A model generated the notes under the pieces. That model was not told where the DNA came from, searched no databases, and worked only from the letters and a program-made list of their open reading frames with translations. The translations under genes were made by a program, and so were the position numbers. A stretch of 64,000 nt of DNA. It comes from Curtobacterium sp. ER1/6. Its GTDB lineage: Bacteria > Actinomycetota > Actinomycetes > Actinomycetales > Microbacteriaceae. Shown here piece after piece: positions 1 to 7,926 of this stretch (within the stretch, counting starts at the first letter, position 1; each line of letters begins with the position of its first letter). Where the stretch lies: contig NZ_MJAK01000006.1 of the NCBI RefSeq assembly GCF_001742745.1, forward strand, positions 96,534-160,533, read 5' to 3'.

Positions 1-515
1 TCGTCGCGATCCTGCTCGTGCAGATGCTGCCCGGCACCGCACTGCTCATCCCGCAGTTCCTCATCTTCAACCAGGTCGGTCTGACCGGCACCTACGCCGG
101 GCTCATCCTGGCGTACGTGGCCGCGGTGCTGCCGTTCTCGATCTGGGTGATGCGCGGGTTCTTCCTGGCGATCCCGATGGAGGTCGAGGAGGCCGCCCGC
201 ATCGACGGCGCGAGCACGTGGCAGGTCCTGACGAAGGTGCTGTTCCCGCTGGTGATGCCGGGGATGATCGCGACGAGCGTGTTCGCGTTCATCGCTGCGT
301 GGAACGACTACATCGTGGCGTACACGTTCATGCAGGACCAGGCGCAGTACACGTTGCCGGTCTGGCTCGCGTCGTTCACCACGCAGACGACCGGGACGGA
401 CTTCACGGGGCAGATGGCGGCGTCGGTGCTGTTCTCGCTGCCGGTCGTCGTGTTCTTCATGATCGTCCAGCGCAACCTGGTCTCCGGGATGTCCGCCGGC
501 GCCGTCAAGGGCTGA
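1..515 (+). CDS. Carbohydrate ABC transporter permease, MalG-type (5' end outside window)
   Basis: This is the C-terminal part of an inner-membrane permease of a sugar-uptake ABC transporter. The reading frame is open from base 3, so the true start lies upstream. The visible protein has several hydrophobic helices and the cytoplasmic EAA loop, seen as EEAARIDGASTWQVL followed by FPLVMPG, which docks with the ATPase subunit. It ends with the charged tail NLVSGMSAGAVKG typical of MalG/AraQ-type second permeases. By family habit the binding protein and first permease should lie just upstream. The sugar cannot be told from this fragment. A strong hairpin follows the stop. Confidence 0.93.
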   Translation, partial: VAILLVQMLPGTALLIPQFLIFNQVGLTGTYAGLILAYVAAVLPFSIWVMRGFFLAIPMEVEEAARIDGASTWQVLTKVLFPLVMPGMIATSVFAFIAAWNDYIVAYTFMQDQAQYTLPVWLASFTTQTTGTDFTGQMAASVLFSLPVVVFFMIVQRNLVSGMSAGAVKG

Positions 516-520
516 CCGTC

Positions 521-562
521 GGACGGGAGGCGCGGTGCGGGCCCGCACCGCGCCTCCCGTCC
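521..562. terminator. Perfect 21-bp-arm palindromic terminator between convergent genes
   Basis: Arms at 521-541 and 542-562 are exact reverse complements and begin GGACGGGAGGCGCGG. The element lies between the ends of the permease and the convergent esterase gene, so it probably terminates both. It belongs to a family of similar hairpins at 5658, 9243, 30962 and 62592. Confidence 0.75.
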
Positions 563-606
563 GTCCGCTGGTCGCGTCGCGGATCCGCCCGCCTGCTGCG
601 GTCCGG

Positions 607-1599
607 TCAGCCCCGGCTCGTGACCGGGCTCGGGGGACCGAGCAGCCGCGTGGTCCAGTCGGCCAGGGCTGCGGTCGCGGACCGCGACACCGCGGCACCG
701 GGCACCATGCTCGTGAAGCCGTGGAACGCGCCCGGCCAGACGTGCAGCTCGGCGTCGACCCCGGCCGCCCACAGGGCACTCGCCCAGGCGACGGTCTCGT
801 CGCGGAACACCTCGGCGCTGCCGCAGTCGATGTACGTGCGCGGGAGCCCGGACAGGTCGTCCGCGCGGGCGGGTGCCGCGTACGGCGAGACGTCGGCCGT
901 ACCGCGTCGGTCGCCCAGGTAGGCGCCCCAGCTGAAGTGCATCGCCTGTCGGTCCGCGATCCCCACCCCGTCGATCTGGTGCGTCGACACGGTGTCGTCG
1001 CGGTCGTCGAGCATCGGGGAGACCAGGACCTGGGCGAACAGCTCCGGCCCCCGGCGGTCGCGGGCCAGCAGTGCGGTCCCGGCGGCGAGCCCGCCGCCGG
1101 CGCTCTGGCCGGCGACGACGATGCGTGCGGGGTCGATGCCGAGCTCGTCCGCGTGGTCCGCGACCCACACGAGCCCGGCGTAGCAGTCCTCGACGGGGGT
1201 GGGGTCCGGGTGCTCGGGGGCGAGGCGGTAGTCGACGCTGACGAGCACGACGTCGTGGTCGAGCAGCCAGTCGTCGTAGGAGTCGAGGTTGCCGAGGTGG
1301 TGCCCCATCACCATCCCGCCGCCGTGGATTGTGTAGACCGCGGTGGTCGGGCCGGTCCGTCCGGTGCGCTGGATCACCGCCAGGTCGATCGGGACGCCGA
1401 GGTGACCGGGGACGCTGACGGTGCGGCGCTCGTACCCGCGGGCGCGCAGGCGGTCGTCGAGCTCCTGCTCGGTGACCTCGAGCGCACGCATGCGGGGGAG
1501 GGCGGCGGCGTCGATCGTGAACGGACCCCGGGCCGTCAGCGCGGTGAGGAAGACGTCGAGCTCGGGGTCGAACGGCGGGCGGGTCGTGGTGTCAGGCAC
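607..1599 (-). CDS. Alpha/beta hydrolase fold-3 esterase (HSL family)
   Basis: This is a 330-residue hydrolase of the hormone-sensitive-lipase family, which cleaves short-chain esters. The oxyanion motif HGGGMVMG and the nucleophile elbow GQSAGGG are both present. A later Asp (DCGSAEVF) and His (AFHGF) can complete the triad. It starts with GTG (MPDTTTRP) preceded by AGGAG. The start overlaps the end of the upstream MFS gene by 8 bp, so the two are probably translationally coupled and form a two-gene operon. No signal peptide is seen, so it is likely cytoplasmic. The substrate is unknown; an acylated compound handled by the coupled pump is one inference. Confidence 0.93.
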   Translation of the reverse strand: MPDTTTRPPFDPELDVFLTALTARGPFTIDAAALPRMRALEVTEQELDDRLRARGYERRTVSVPGHLGVPIDLAVIQRTGRTGPTTAVYTIHGGGMVMGHHLGNLDSYDDWLLDHDVVLVSVDYRLAPEHPDPTPVEDCYAGLVWVADHADELGIDPARIVVAGQSAGGGLAAGTALLARDRRGPELFAQVLVSPMLDDRDDTVSTHQIDGVGIADRQAMHFSWGAYLGDRRGTADVSPYAAPARADDLSGLPRTYIDCGSAEVFRDETVAWASALWAAGVDAELHVWPGAFHGFTSMVPGAAVSRSATAALADWTTRLLGPPSPVTSRG

Positions 1600-3115
1600 G
1601 GGAAGACTCCTGGGAGGTGGTGGGTGCGGGCTGCTGCGTGGACGGGAGGGGAGCGGAGGTCGGTGCGGGGTCGGTGCGGCGCCGTCGACCGCGCAGGACG
1701 CCGACGCCGACGAGCAGTGCGGCGGCGCACGTCACGACGGCACCGGCGACCTGGACGGCACCGAGGACCGCCGTCGTGTGGGCTGCGGTGGGGTGCGCAA
1801 CGGTGACGCTGCCGGGGACGAGCACGGCGAGGACCGTGCCGGTGGCGGCGATGCCCACCGCGGTGGCGAGCTCGCTCGCGGTGTCGACGAGTGCCGCGCC
1901 GATCGAGGTGCGGTCGGCGGGCAGCCCGGAGAGGACGTTGCTCCCCGCCACAGCGCCCACGACCCGCATGCCGACCGCCACCAGGGCGAGTGCGCCGGCG
2001 ACCGCGGGGTAGCCCGTCCGACCGGCGACGGTGAAGACCGCCAGGCCGACGACGACCGCGGTGGCGCTGGTCCACGCGGCACGCTCGAGCCCGACGCGCC
2101 GCACGAAGGGTCCGACGAAGCGTCCGGCGGCGAGCAGGACGACGACCTGGGGCAGGGTGCCGACGGCGGCGAGTGCGGGCGGCCACCCCCAGGCGGACTG
2201 GAGCTGCAGGGTCACCAGCCACGAGAGCCCGGCAGTCGCCAGGCCCGCGGCCGCCTTGTGCGCGAGCCCGCTGGCGACGAGCGGCCGGGCGAGCAGGGCG
2301 ATGTCGAGCATCGGCGAGCGGGCGGTGCGCTCGCGCAGGACGAACCCCACGACGGCCGCGATCGTCGCGGCGGCGACGGCCCACGCGACCGTCCCGGCAC
2401 CCTCGACCGCGAGGGTCGGCGTGACGAGGACACCGGTGACGGCGGCCGTGCCGAGGGCGGCGCCGACCAGGTCGAGCGGCTCGCGGTGCAGGTCGTCGGG
2501 GCCGTCGGGTCGCACCCCGGCACGGATGCCGACCAGCGCGACCAGTGCGATCGGGGCGTTCGCGACCAGGAGGACCTGCCACGGGGCCACCGCCAGGACG
2601 AGGCCGCCGATCGTCGGCCCGACCGCGAGCCCGACGAGGCCCGCGGTCGACACCACCGTGAGAGCGCGGACCCGCAGGTCATCGGTGGCGACGAGCCGGA
2701 AGGTCAGTGCCATCGAGCCGGGCGTCGTCATCGCGGCGGCGAGCCCCATCAGAGCACGGACGACGACGAGCTGCTCCACCGACGTGACGAGGGGGGTCGC
2801 CGCGCTGACCAGGGCGAGGAGCACCAGGCCGGTGAGCATCGTGCGCCGTCGGCCGAACCGGTCGGCGACCGACCCGAACAGGAGCATGAGCCCGCCGAAC
2901 GCCACGGAGTAGGCGCCGGAGACCCACTGCAGCGACGTGGTCGACGCGGAGAGGTCCCGTCCGATGGTGGGCAACGCCACGGTGAGGACCGAGTTGTCGA
3001 GCATCTCGAACAGGAAGACCGCGGACAGTCCGGCGAGGGCGACCCACGCGTCGCGCAGGCGGGCGGGCTCGGTGCGAGCGGGTGGGGTGTGAGCAGGCGG
3101 GATCCGAGTAGGCAC
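1592..3115 (-). CDS. MFS efflux transporter, DHA2/EmrB-like
   Basis: This protein of 507 residues has about 14 predicted membrane helices. It carries the MFS loop motif GSVADRFGRRRTM after helix 2 and, in the first helix, LFEMLDNSVLTVALPTIGRD, typical of 14-TM drug/H+ antiporters. The GTG start at 3115 is chosen because GAAGGAG lies eight bases upstream; the longer open frame beyond it has no site. The gene leads an operon with the overlapping esterase. It is divergent from an SDR gene across a gap with a 14-bp palindrome. The substrate cannot be read from sequence. Confidence 0.93.
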   Translation of the reverse strand: MPTRIPPAHTPPARTEPARLRDAWVALAGLSAVFLFEMLDNSVLTVALPTIGRDLSASTTSLQWVSGAYSVAFGGLMLLFGSVADRFGRRRTMLTGLVLLALVSAATPLVTSVEQLVVVRALMGLAAAMTTPGSMALTFRLVATDDLRVRALTVVSTAGLVGLAVGPTIGGLVLAVAPWQVLLVANAPIALVALVGIRAGVRPDGPDDLHREPLDLVGAALGTAAVTGVLVTPTLAVEGAGTVAWAVAAATIAAVVGFVLRERTARSPMLDIALLARPLVASGLAHKAAAGLATAGLSWLVTLQLQSAWGWPPALAAVGTLPQVVVLLAAGRFVGPFVRRVGLERAAWTSATAVVVGLAVFTVAGRTGYPAVAGALALVAVGMRVVGAVAGSNVLSGLPADRTSIGAALVDTASELATAVGIAATGTVLAVLVPGSVTVAHPTAAHTTAVLGAVQVAGAVVTCAAALLVGVGVLRGRRRRTDPAPTSAPLPSTQQPAPTTSQESSRA

Positions 3116-3215
3116 GGGTGCACTCCTTCGATGAAGAAGTGGCGACTCCCGTGAGACGCGTGCTCGCTCCCGTCCGCCGGAGCGGAGCAGGATTTTTCCC
3201 TCTGGGCGTGACTGT

Positions 3216-3229
3216 ACCGCGATCGCGGT
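3216..3229. promoter_or_regulatory. 14-bp perfect palindrome in a divergent promoter region
   Basis: ACCGCGATCGCGGT is an exact palindrome lying between the divergent MFS (start 3115) and SDR (start 3263) genes. Position and symmetry suit a TetR- or MarR-type operator, but no regulator is adjacent, so this is inference. Confidence 0.4.
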
Positions 3230-3262
3230 CGACCGCGCCACCGCCGGGTGTACGCAGGATCC

Positions 3263-4066
3263 ATGAGCCGTCCCCACTCTCCCTTCCGCGGCCTCCGAGC
3301 CCTCGTCACCGGCGCCAGCGGGGGGATCGGCGAGGCGCTCGCCCTCGGGCTCGCCGCAGCCGGCGCCGACGTCGTGCTGGTCGCCCGGTCCGAGGGGCGG
3401 CTCGACGCGCTCGCCGAGCGCATCCGCCGCGACCACGGCGTGACGGCGACGGTGCTCCCCGCGGACCTCGCCACGGCGGACGGCGTCGACGGGATCGTCG
3501 AACGGCTCGAGGGCACCCGGGTCGACATCGTCGTCGCGAACGCCGGCGTCGGGGACCACGGTCCCTTCGCCGCCGCGACCGACGACCGGCTCCGGACTCA
3601 GGTCGACCTCAACTGCACCGCGGTCGTCCGGCTCGTGCACGCGTTCCTGCCCGCCATGCTCGAGCGCCGGATCGGCGGCGTCATGACCGTGGCGTCGACG
3701 GCCGCGTTCCAACCGACGCCGCAGATGGCCGTCTACGGCGCGACGAAGGCGTTCGTGCTGTCCTTCACCGAGGCGGTCTGGCAGGAGAACCGGGGGAGCG
3801 GAGTCAGGTTCCTCGCGCTCTGCCCCGGCCCCACCGCGACGGGCTTCTTCGACGAGGCGGCGCGGGGAGCGGGGTCGGCGGGCGTCATGGAACGCGGGCG
3901 GCAGTCGGCGGAGCAGGTCGCGGCCGTGGGACTCCGGGCGTTCGCGCGGCAGGGCGGCCCGACGGTGGTGTCCGGCCTCGGCAACGCGGTGACGGCGAAC
4001 GCGCACCGGTTCGTCCCGCGCGGACTGATGGCACGGATGTCGGCGCTCGTCACCGGCGGGGAGTGA
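3263..4066 (+). CDS. Short-chain dehydrogenase/reductase
   Basis: This classical SDR of 267 residues has the NAD(P)-binding motif TGASGGIG near residue 15, NAGVG near residue 95, a catalytic Ser in TVASTAAF and YGATK as the Tyr-Lys pair. It belongs to the SDR subfamily often annotated as DltE-like oxidoreductase. The ATG at 3263 is preferred over an in-frame GTG 15 bases upstream because GCAGGA precedes it and the Rossmann strand begins at the usual distance. The protein is cytoplasmic and its substrate is unknown. It converges on a small anchored-protein gene with a 34-base gap. Confidence 0.9.
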   Translation: MSRPHSPFRGLRALVTGASGGIGEALALGLAAAGADVVLVARSEGRLDALAERIRRDHGVTATVLPADLATADGVDGIVERLEGTRVDIVVANAGVGDHGPFAAATDDRLRTQVDLNCTAVVRLVHAFLPAMLERRIGGVMTVASTAAFQPTPQMAVYGATKAFVLSFTEAVWQENRGSGVRFLALCPGPTATGFFDEAARGAGSAGVMERGRQSAEQVAAVGLRAFARQGGPTVVSGLGNAVTANAHRFVPRGLMARMSALVTGGE

Positions 4067-4100
4067 TCGTCCGGGCCGGCTGGTCACCGGGAGGGGCTGC

Positions 4101-4607
4101 TCACCCGTAGCCCTCGCTGTACAGCCGCCAACCGTCGGCGGTGTGGCGGAAGCAGAACTGCCACCCCGCGAGCGTCCCCGGGTCGTCGCCGGTCATGTTC
4201 GTCTGCGTGACGTCCACCGGGATGCACTGCACCGCGACCCCGCCGTTCTCGTCCGCGGGCCGTCGCTCGACGCTGCCGACGTTCCGGTGGGCGAGCAGGT
4301 CCGGGTGCTCGTCGAGCCAGGACGTCGGCTGCCGCTGCCCGCACCACGCCTGGTCGGGTGACGACGGTGCGTGCGCAGCCGTGAGGGCTTCGGTCACCGC
4401 GCAGTCGTGGGCCTCGGCGGCGCGGAGGTACACCCGCAGCACCTGCTCCGACGAGGCGCTCGCCGGAGGGAGGCGTCGCGCGGTCTCGGCGGCGTGCTCG
4501 AGGTGCACGCCGACGCCGGCCCCCGTGACGACGACGGCCAGCGCGGCAGCCGGCACGAGGACCGGCAGGCCCCGTCGTCGTGGTGCTCGGTCGTGCGTCG
4601 TGTCCGT
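4101..4607 (-). CDS. Membrane-anchored hypothetical protein, start codon uncertain (ACG?)
   Basis: I do not recognise this protein. One hydrophobic N-terminal helix (LPVLVPAAALAVVV) is followed by an extracytoplasmic domain with several Cys (DCAVTEAL, WCGQ, VQCIPVD, FCFRH), which may form disulfides. No ATG, GTG or TTG sits where expected. The codon four bases after an excellent GAAGGAGG site is ACG at 4605-4607. The first canonical in-frame start is GTG at 4556, inside the hydrophobic stretch and without a clear ribosome site. I give the ACG version. The coding frame itself is well supported by composition and the Cys pattern; the start is not. Confidence 0.6.
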   Translation of the reverse strand, partial: TDTTHDRAPRRRGLPVLVPAAALAVVVTGAGVGVHLEHAAETARRLPPASASSEQVLRVYLRAAEAHDCAVTEALTAAHAPSSPDQAWCGQRQPTSWLDEHPDLLAHRNVGSVERRPADENGGVAVQCIPVDVTQTNMTGDDPGTLAGWQFCFRHTADGWRLYSEGYG

Positions 4608-4771
4608 GGCGCCTCCTTCGACAAGCGGTCGGATCCCCCTCGTCCCGACCCTGACACGGCACCCCTTCCGTCGGCATCCTCCTGCGGGACGAAGCCGACC
4701 GGCCGGTCGGCTGGTCGGACCGTCGGAACGACGACGCACGGTGCCGGAGCCAGCAGGGAGTCCCTCAGCCC

Positions 4772-4799
4772 GTGACACGAGGGAAGCCTGTGGTATATC
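4772..4799 (+). promoter_or_regulatory. Putative sigma-70-type promoter for the secreted-peptide gene
   Basis: GTGACA at 4772-4777 and TATATC at 4794-4799 are separated by 16 bases, with a TGTGG sequence ahead of the -10 box. The A+T-rich core stands out from its surroundings and lies about 80 bases before the ATG at 4882. Confidence 0.5.
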
Positions 4800-4881
4800 A
4801 CACGCGGTCCCGGGGTCCTTTCCGCTTACGGTCGGACTGCCGGGAGTGAAGGCCTCCCGGTTCTCGAGAGAGGGAGGAACC

Positions 4882-5436
4882 ATGTCGAACTTCCGGAGCC
4901 GATCGATCGGTGTCGCACTCGCCGGCGCTCTCGTCATCACCGGCGGGCTGGTCAACGCACCCGTTGCGAACGCTGCCACTGGCCCACCGGTCGACGCGTC
5001 CGTCGTCCCGATCGACGCCGGCAGCCGTCCGCTCGCGATGGAGACCGTCCGGCGAGCCGTCGAGGAAGCCCGATCGGCAGGTGCTGTCGCGGACGAGCGT
5101 ACCGAGGCCGACGGAACGAAGACCGTCGTGATCGAGGGCGACGACGGGGCAACGCTGGAACTGAACACGGGCGGGACCAGTGCTCGGCTGGGTGCTGGGA
5201 CCGACAAGTACGGCATGTTCGTCGCCTTCAACGCGTTCGACCAGAACCTGATCATCAGCGGTGCGTTGACGGCGATCGCGTCCGGCATGTGCGCGCTCGG
5301 TCCCGCGGTGTGCGCAGTCGCCCAGGTGGCTGCACTCCTCGCCAGCAACGCCATCAGCAACGGTGGTGGTGTCCGGTGCGGTACCAAGTCCCTCCGCGTC
5401 TACCCGATCTCGCACAGGGCACCCCGGTGCGCCTGA
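4882..5436 (+). CDS. Secreted precursor-like protein with hydrophobic four-Cys C-terminal region
   Basis: The 184-residue product starts at an ATG behind AGGGAGGA. Residues 1-31 form a Sec signal peptide ending VANA. Residues 32 to about 110 are acidic and look like a propeptide. The last 75 residues switch to a Gly/Ala-rich hydrophobic segment with FNAFDQNLIISGAL and CALGPAVCAVAQVAALL, then a basic tail with two more Cys. This leader, acidic pro-region and compact hydrophobic Cys-containing core resembles precursors of secreted bacteriocin-like peptides, but I cannot name a family. The next gene overlaps it by 10 bp and encodes a two-helix membrane protein, a usual place for an immunity function. 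Confidence 0.75.
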   Translation: MSNFRSRSIGVALAGALVITGGLVNAPVANAATGPPVDASVVPIDAGSRPLAMETVRRAVEEARSAGAVADERTEADGTKTVVIEGDDGATLELNTGGTSARLGAGTDKYGMFVAFNAFDQNLIISGALTAIASGMCALGPAVCAVAQVAALLASNAISNGGGVRCGTKSLRVYPISHRAPRCA

Positions 5437-5651
5437 AGGCCCGAGCCGTGGCGTCGGTCCTGACGAACGTCTGGTTCGCGGTCGCCGTTGCCGTGGTGCT
5501 GCTGGTGGCCGGCTCTGCGTTCTTCTCCAGCACCGTGGACACGCCCTATCAGTGGGTGGGCGCGGCGCTCAACGGGCTCGCCGTGGGGGTGAGCGGCGTC
5601 TACGTCGGCACGACGGCTCGCCATCCCCGTCGACGGGACACGAGGCCCTGA
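5427..5651 (+). CDS. Small two-helix membrane protein coupled to the secreted precursor gene
   Basis: This 74-residue protein has two predicted membrane helices (VWFAVAVAVVLLVAGSAFF and WVGAALNGLAVGVSGVYVG) and a basic C-terminus (RHPRRRDTRP). The GTG start lies inside the last codons of the upstream gene (10-bp overlap), so translation is probably coupled. No domain is recognised. Size, topology and coupling fit an immunity or accessory protein for the secreted product; that is inference. Two hairpins follow the stop and separate it from the convergent oxidoreductase gene. Confidence 0.7.
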   Translation: MRLKARAVASVLTNVWFAVAVAVVLLVAGSAFFSSTVDTPYQWVGAALNGLAVGVSGVYVGTTARHPRRRDTRP

Positions 5652-5657
5652 ACCGAC

Positions 5658-5694
5658 GGACGGGAGGCGCGGTGCCAGCTGGCACCGTCCTCCC
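5658..5694. terminator. Hairpin of the GGACGGGAGG family
   Basis: GGACGGGAGG is followed by the perfect 16-bp palindrome GGTGCCAGCTGGCACC (5671-5686) and then by the partly complementary CCTCC. It lies immediately after the stop at 5651. The core palindrome is the same as in the element at 9243. Confidence 0.6.
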
Positions 5695-5708
5695 TCGCAA
5701 GCTCGGTC

Positions 5709-5755
5709 GGCGCGCCCCGCACAACGCTTCGCGTTGCCGCTGAGCGGGGCGCGCC
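5709..5755. terminator. Two-tier hairpin terminator between convergent genes
   Basis: Outer 12-bp arms GGCGCGCCCCGC (5709-5720) and GCGGGGCGCGCC (5744-5755) enclose an inner hairpin CAACGC-TTC-GCGTTG. It sits between the stop codons at 5651 (+) and 5771 (-), so it can end transcription from both sides. Confidence 0.75.
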
Positions 5756-5770
5756 CGTCCTGGTGGCTGA

Positions 5771-6886
5771 CTACGCGTCCACGCCCTCCGCGAGCACGGC
5801 GGCCGCGGGGTCGAAGTCCTCCGGCAGTGGCTCCGGCTTCGTGATGCGCGAGGTGATCTCGACGGCCTGGCCGGAGTCGGCGGCGTCGCGGATGCCGAGC
5901 ATCACGTCGAGCGCGTGCGACGCGACGGCGCCGGAGGCACGCTCCGGGCGGCCCTCGGCGATGGCGCGTGCCATCTCGACGACGCCCGTGCCGCGACCCC
6001 ACGTGGAGCCCTTGTGCTCGAGGGTCGTCGGCTCGTCCTTGCCGAGCGTCCACAGCGTGCTGTCGCCGTCGAAGACGTTCGGGTCCGGGAGCACGATCGT
6101 GCCCTCGGAGCCGTTGATCTCGACGAAGCCGTTGCGGGGCAGGGCGTGCTGGAACGACAGGGTCGTCTGCGCGGACTGGCCGTCGGCGAACGAGATGAGC
6201 GCGGCGTGGTGCGTGGGCACCTCGACGGGGAACTCGGTGCCGGCGCGGGGACCCGAGCCGATCACGCGGGTCTCGCGCGACTTCGACGCCACCGCCTGCA
6301 CGCGCGAGGCGGAGCCGAACGCGTGGAGCAGGGTCGTGACGTAGTACGGGCCGATGTCGAACAGCGGACCGGCGCCCTGCGCGTACAGGAACTCGGGGTC
6401 CGGGTGCCACTGGTCCGGGCCGGGGACGTGGAACATCGTCGTCGCGGTGAGCGGCGTGCCGATGTCACCGCGGGCGATGGCGCGGATCGCGGTCTGGATG
6501 CCGGCACCGAGCACGGTGTCGGGGGCGGTCGCGTACCGGACACCGGCGGCCGACGCGGCGGCGAGCAGCGCCTGGGCGTCCTCGGCCGTGGTGGCGACCG
6601 GCTTCTCGCTCCAGGTGTGCTTGCCGGCGGCGATGATCTGCTGGCCGACCTTGGCGTGCTCGGCCGGGATCGTGATGTTGACGACGATCGAGATGTCGTC
6701 GCGGGCGAGGAGCTCCTCGACCGTGCCGGACGCGGGAACGCCGTACTTCTCGGCCTGCGAGGCCGCGCGCTCGAGGATGAGGTCGGCGACCATCAGGACC
6801 TCGACGTCGGCGAACTGCGTCAGGTTGGTCAGGTACTGGTCCGAGATGTTGCCGGCACCGATGATGCCGACTCCGACGCGGGTCAC
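5771..6886 (-). CDS. Gfo/Idh/MocA-family oxidoreductase
   Basis: This 371-residue NAD(P)-dependent sugar or inositol dehydrogenase has the N-terminal Rossmann motif GIIGAGNISDQY, the EKPVA motif of the family that follows the cofactor domain, and a C-terminal Gfo/Idh domain with DIGPYYVTTLLH. The GTG start overlaps the stop of the isomerase gene by 4 bp, so the two are co-translated. Pairs of this kind usually catabolise inositol or 3-keto-glycosides. Here the divergent MFS symporter probably imports the substrate. The exact sugar is not determined. Confidence 0.93.
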   Translation of the reverse strand: MTRVGVGIIGAGNISDQYLTNLTQFADVEVLMVADLILERAASQAEKYGVPASGTVEELLARDDISIVVNITIPAEHAKVGQQIIAAGKHTWSEKPVATTAEDAQALLAAASAAGVRYATAPDTVLGAGIQTAIRAIARGDIGTPLTATTMFHVPGPDQWHPDPEFLYAQGAGPLFDIGPYYVTTLLHAFGSASRVQAVASKSRETRVIGSGPRAGTEFPVEVPTHHAALISFADGQSAQTTLSFQHALPRNGFVEINGSEGTIVLPDPNVFDGDSTLWTLGKDEPTTLEHKGSTWGRGTGVVEMARAIAEGRPERASGAVASHALDVMLGIRDAADSGQAVEITSRITKPEPLPEDFDPAAAVLAEGVDA

Positions 6887-7683
6887 TTGTCGTTGCCCTT
6901 GAGCCAGGCGAGCGACTCGGTGATGCCCTGGAAGACGTCGCCGGAGTACGCGTCGAACTCGACCACGCGGATCGCCTGCGGCGCGGCGGCGAGGATGCCC
7001 GCCACGTCGACGTCGCCCTGGCCGGCCGGGGTCTGGTTCTCGAAGGCACGCTGCAGGGCCTCGGGCACGACGAGCGCGCTCTCGGACGAGGGCAGCGCGG
7101 TGAGGATGTCACCGTCGACCTTGCCGTCCTTGACGTGGATCGCGACGACGCGGTCGCCGAGCGACTGCAGGACGGCCGGTGCGTCGGCGCCGCCGACGGT
7201 CGCCCAGAAGGTGTCGACCTCGAGGACGGTCTCCGGCGAGAGCTGCGACACGAAGAGCTCGTAGACGGTCCGGCCGTCGACCTTGTTCGTGAACTCCCAC
7301 TGGTGGTTGTGGTAGCCGAAGCGCAGGCCGCGGGCGGTGGCCTCGGCGGTGAGCTCGTTGACGCGCTCGGCGATCTTCGCGACGTCGTCGGCGGTCTGCC
7401 AGCGGTCGGTCGGGATGAACGGGTCGATGACCGTCTGGATGCCGAGACGCTCGGCGGCGTCCCAGATCGGCGCGGTGTCCTCGGCGTCGATCACGGCGAC
7501 GTGACCGGACGGGGCCTTGAGGCCCGTGGCGGCGAAGGCCTTCTCGAGGTCGGCGGCGCGCTCGACGAACGCGTACGGCTCGACGTTCTCGTAGCCGATC
7601 TCGCGCACCCGGGCGATGGCCTTGTCGAGGTCTTCGGCGATGGCGTCGCGCAGCGAGTACAGCTGCACAGAGGTGGTGGGCAT
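6883..7683 (-). CDS. Sugar phosphate isomerase/epimerase (xylose isomerase-like TIM barrel)
   Basis: This 266-residue TIM-barrel protein belongs to the IolE/IolI superfamily. Metal-ligand signatures are visible: GYHNHQWEF, VLEVDTFWA, HVKDGK and VVEFDAY, which supply the expected Glu/Asp/His/Glu set. The ATG at 7683 has GAAGGAG eight bases upstream; the open frame continues far beyond but without support. It is the first gene of an operon with the Gfo/Idh dehydrogenase. The two enzymes likely act in sequence on an oxidised sugar or cyclitol in the cytoplasm. Confidence 0.93.
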   Translation of the reverse strand: MPTTSVQLYSLRDAIAEDLDKAIARVREIGYENVEPYAFVERAADLEKAFAATGLKAPSGHVAVIDAEDTAPIWDAAERLGIQTVIDPFIPTDRWQTADDVAKIAERVNELTAEATARGLRFGYHNHQWEFTNKVDGRTVYELFVSQLSPETVLEVDTFWATVGGADAPAVLQSLGDRVVAIHVKDGKVDGDILTALPSSESALVVPEALQRAFENQTPAGQGDVDVAGILAAAPQAIRVVEFDAYSGDVFQGITESLAWLKGNDK

Positions 7684-7783
7684 GGCAGAGGGCTCCTTCG
7701 GTCCTGTCTGGGTGTCGCGGCATCTGGTGTCGCAGCCCGTCGAGGATCGATGCTCCCCGGCGAGATCGATCACGACGCTACCC

Positions 7784-7808
7784 CAAAAACCACCCGCTGT
7801 GTAGTTTT
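7784..7808. promoter_or_regulatory. Near-perfect dyad AAAAACCAC-N7-GTAGTTTTT
   Basis: Arms at 7784-7792 and 7800-7808 match in 8 of 9 positions. It is an A/T-rich island in GC-rich DNA, about 100 bases ahead of the isomerase gene and in the divergent regulatory gap. It looks like an operator for a repressor encoded elsewhere. Confidence 0.45.
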
Positions 7809-7878
7809 TGTCGCGCGTCGTCCATCGGCAATTTGCGCAACACGTGTCGCACGCGGGCCGAGCGATGTACACTCGCCG

Positions 7879-7908
7879 ACGGAAAACCTTGCAGCACAAG
7901 GTTTCCGT
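7879..7908. promoter_or_regulatory. Long dyad or 5'-leader hairpin before the MFS symporter
   Basis: ACGGAAAACCTTG and CAAGGTTTCCGT pair over 12 bp with one bulged base around the loop CAGCA. It lies 18 bases before the ATG at 7927, next to the ribosome site. It could be an operator, or an RNA hairpin modulating translation of the transporter. Confidence 0.5.
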
Positions 7909-7926
7909 TCGACTCAAGGAGGCGTC

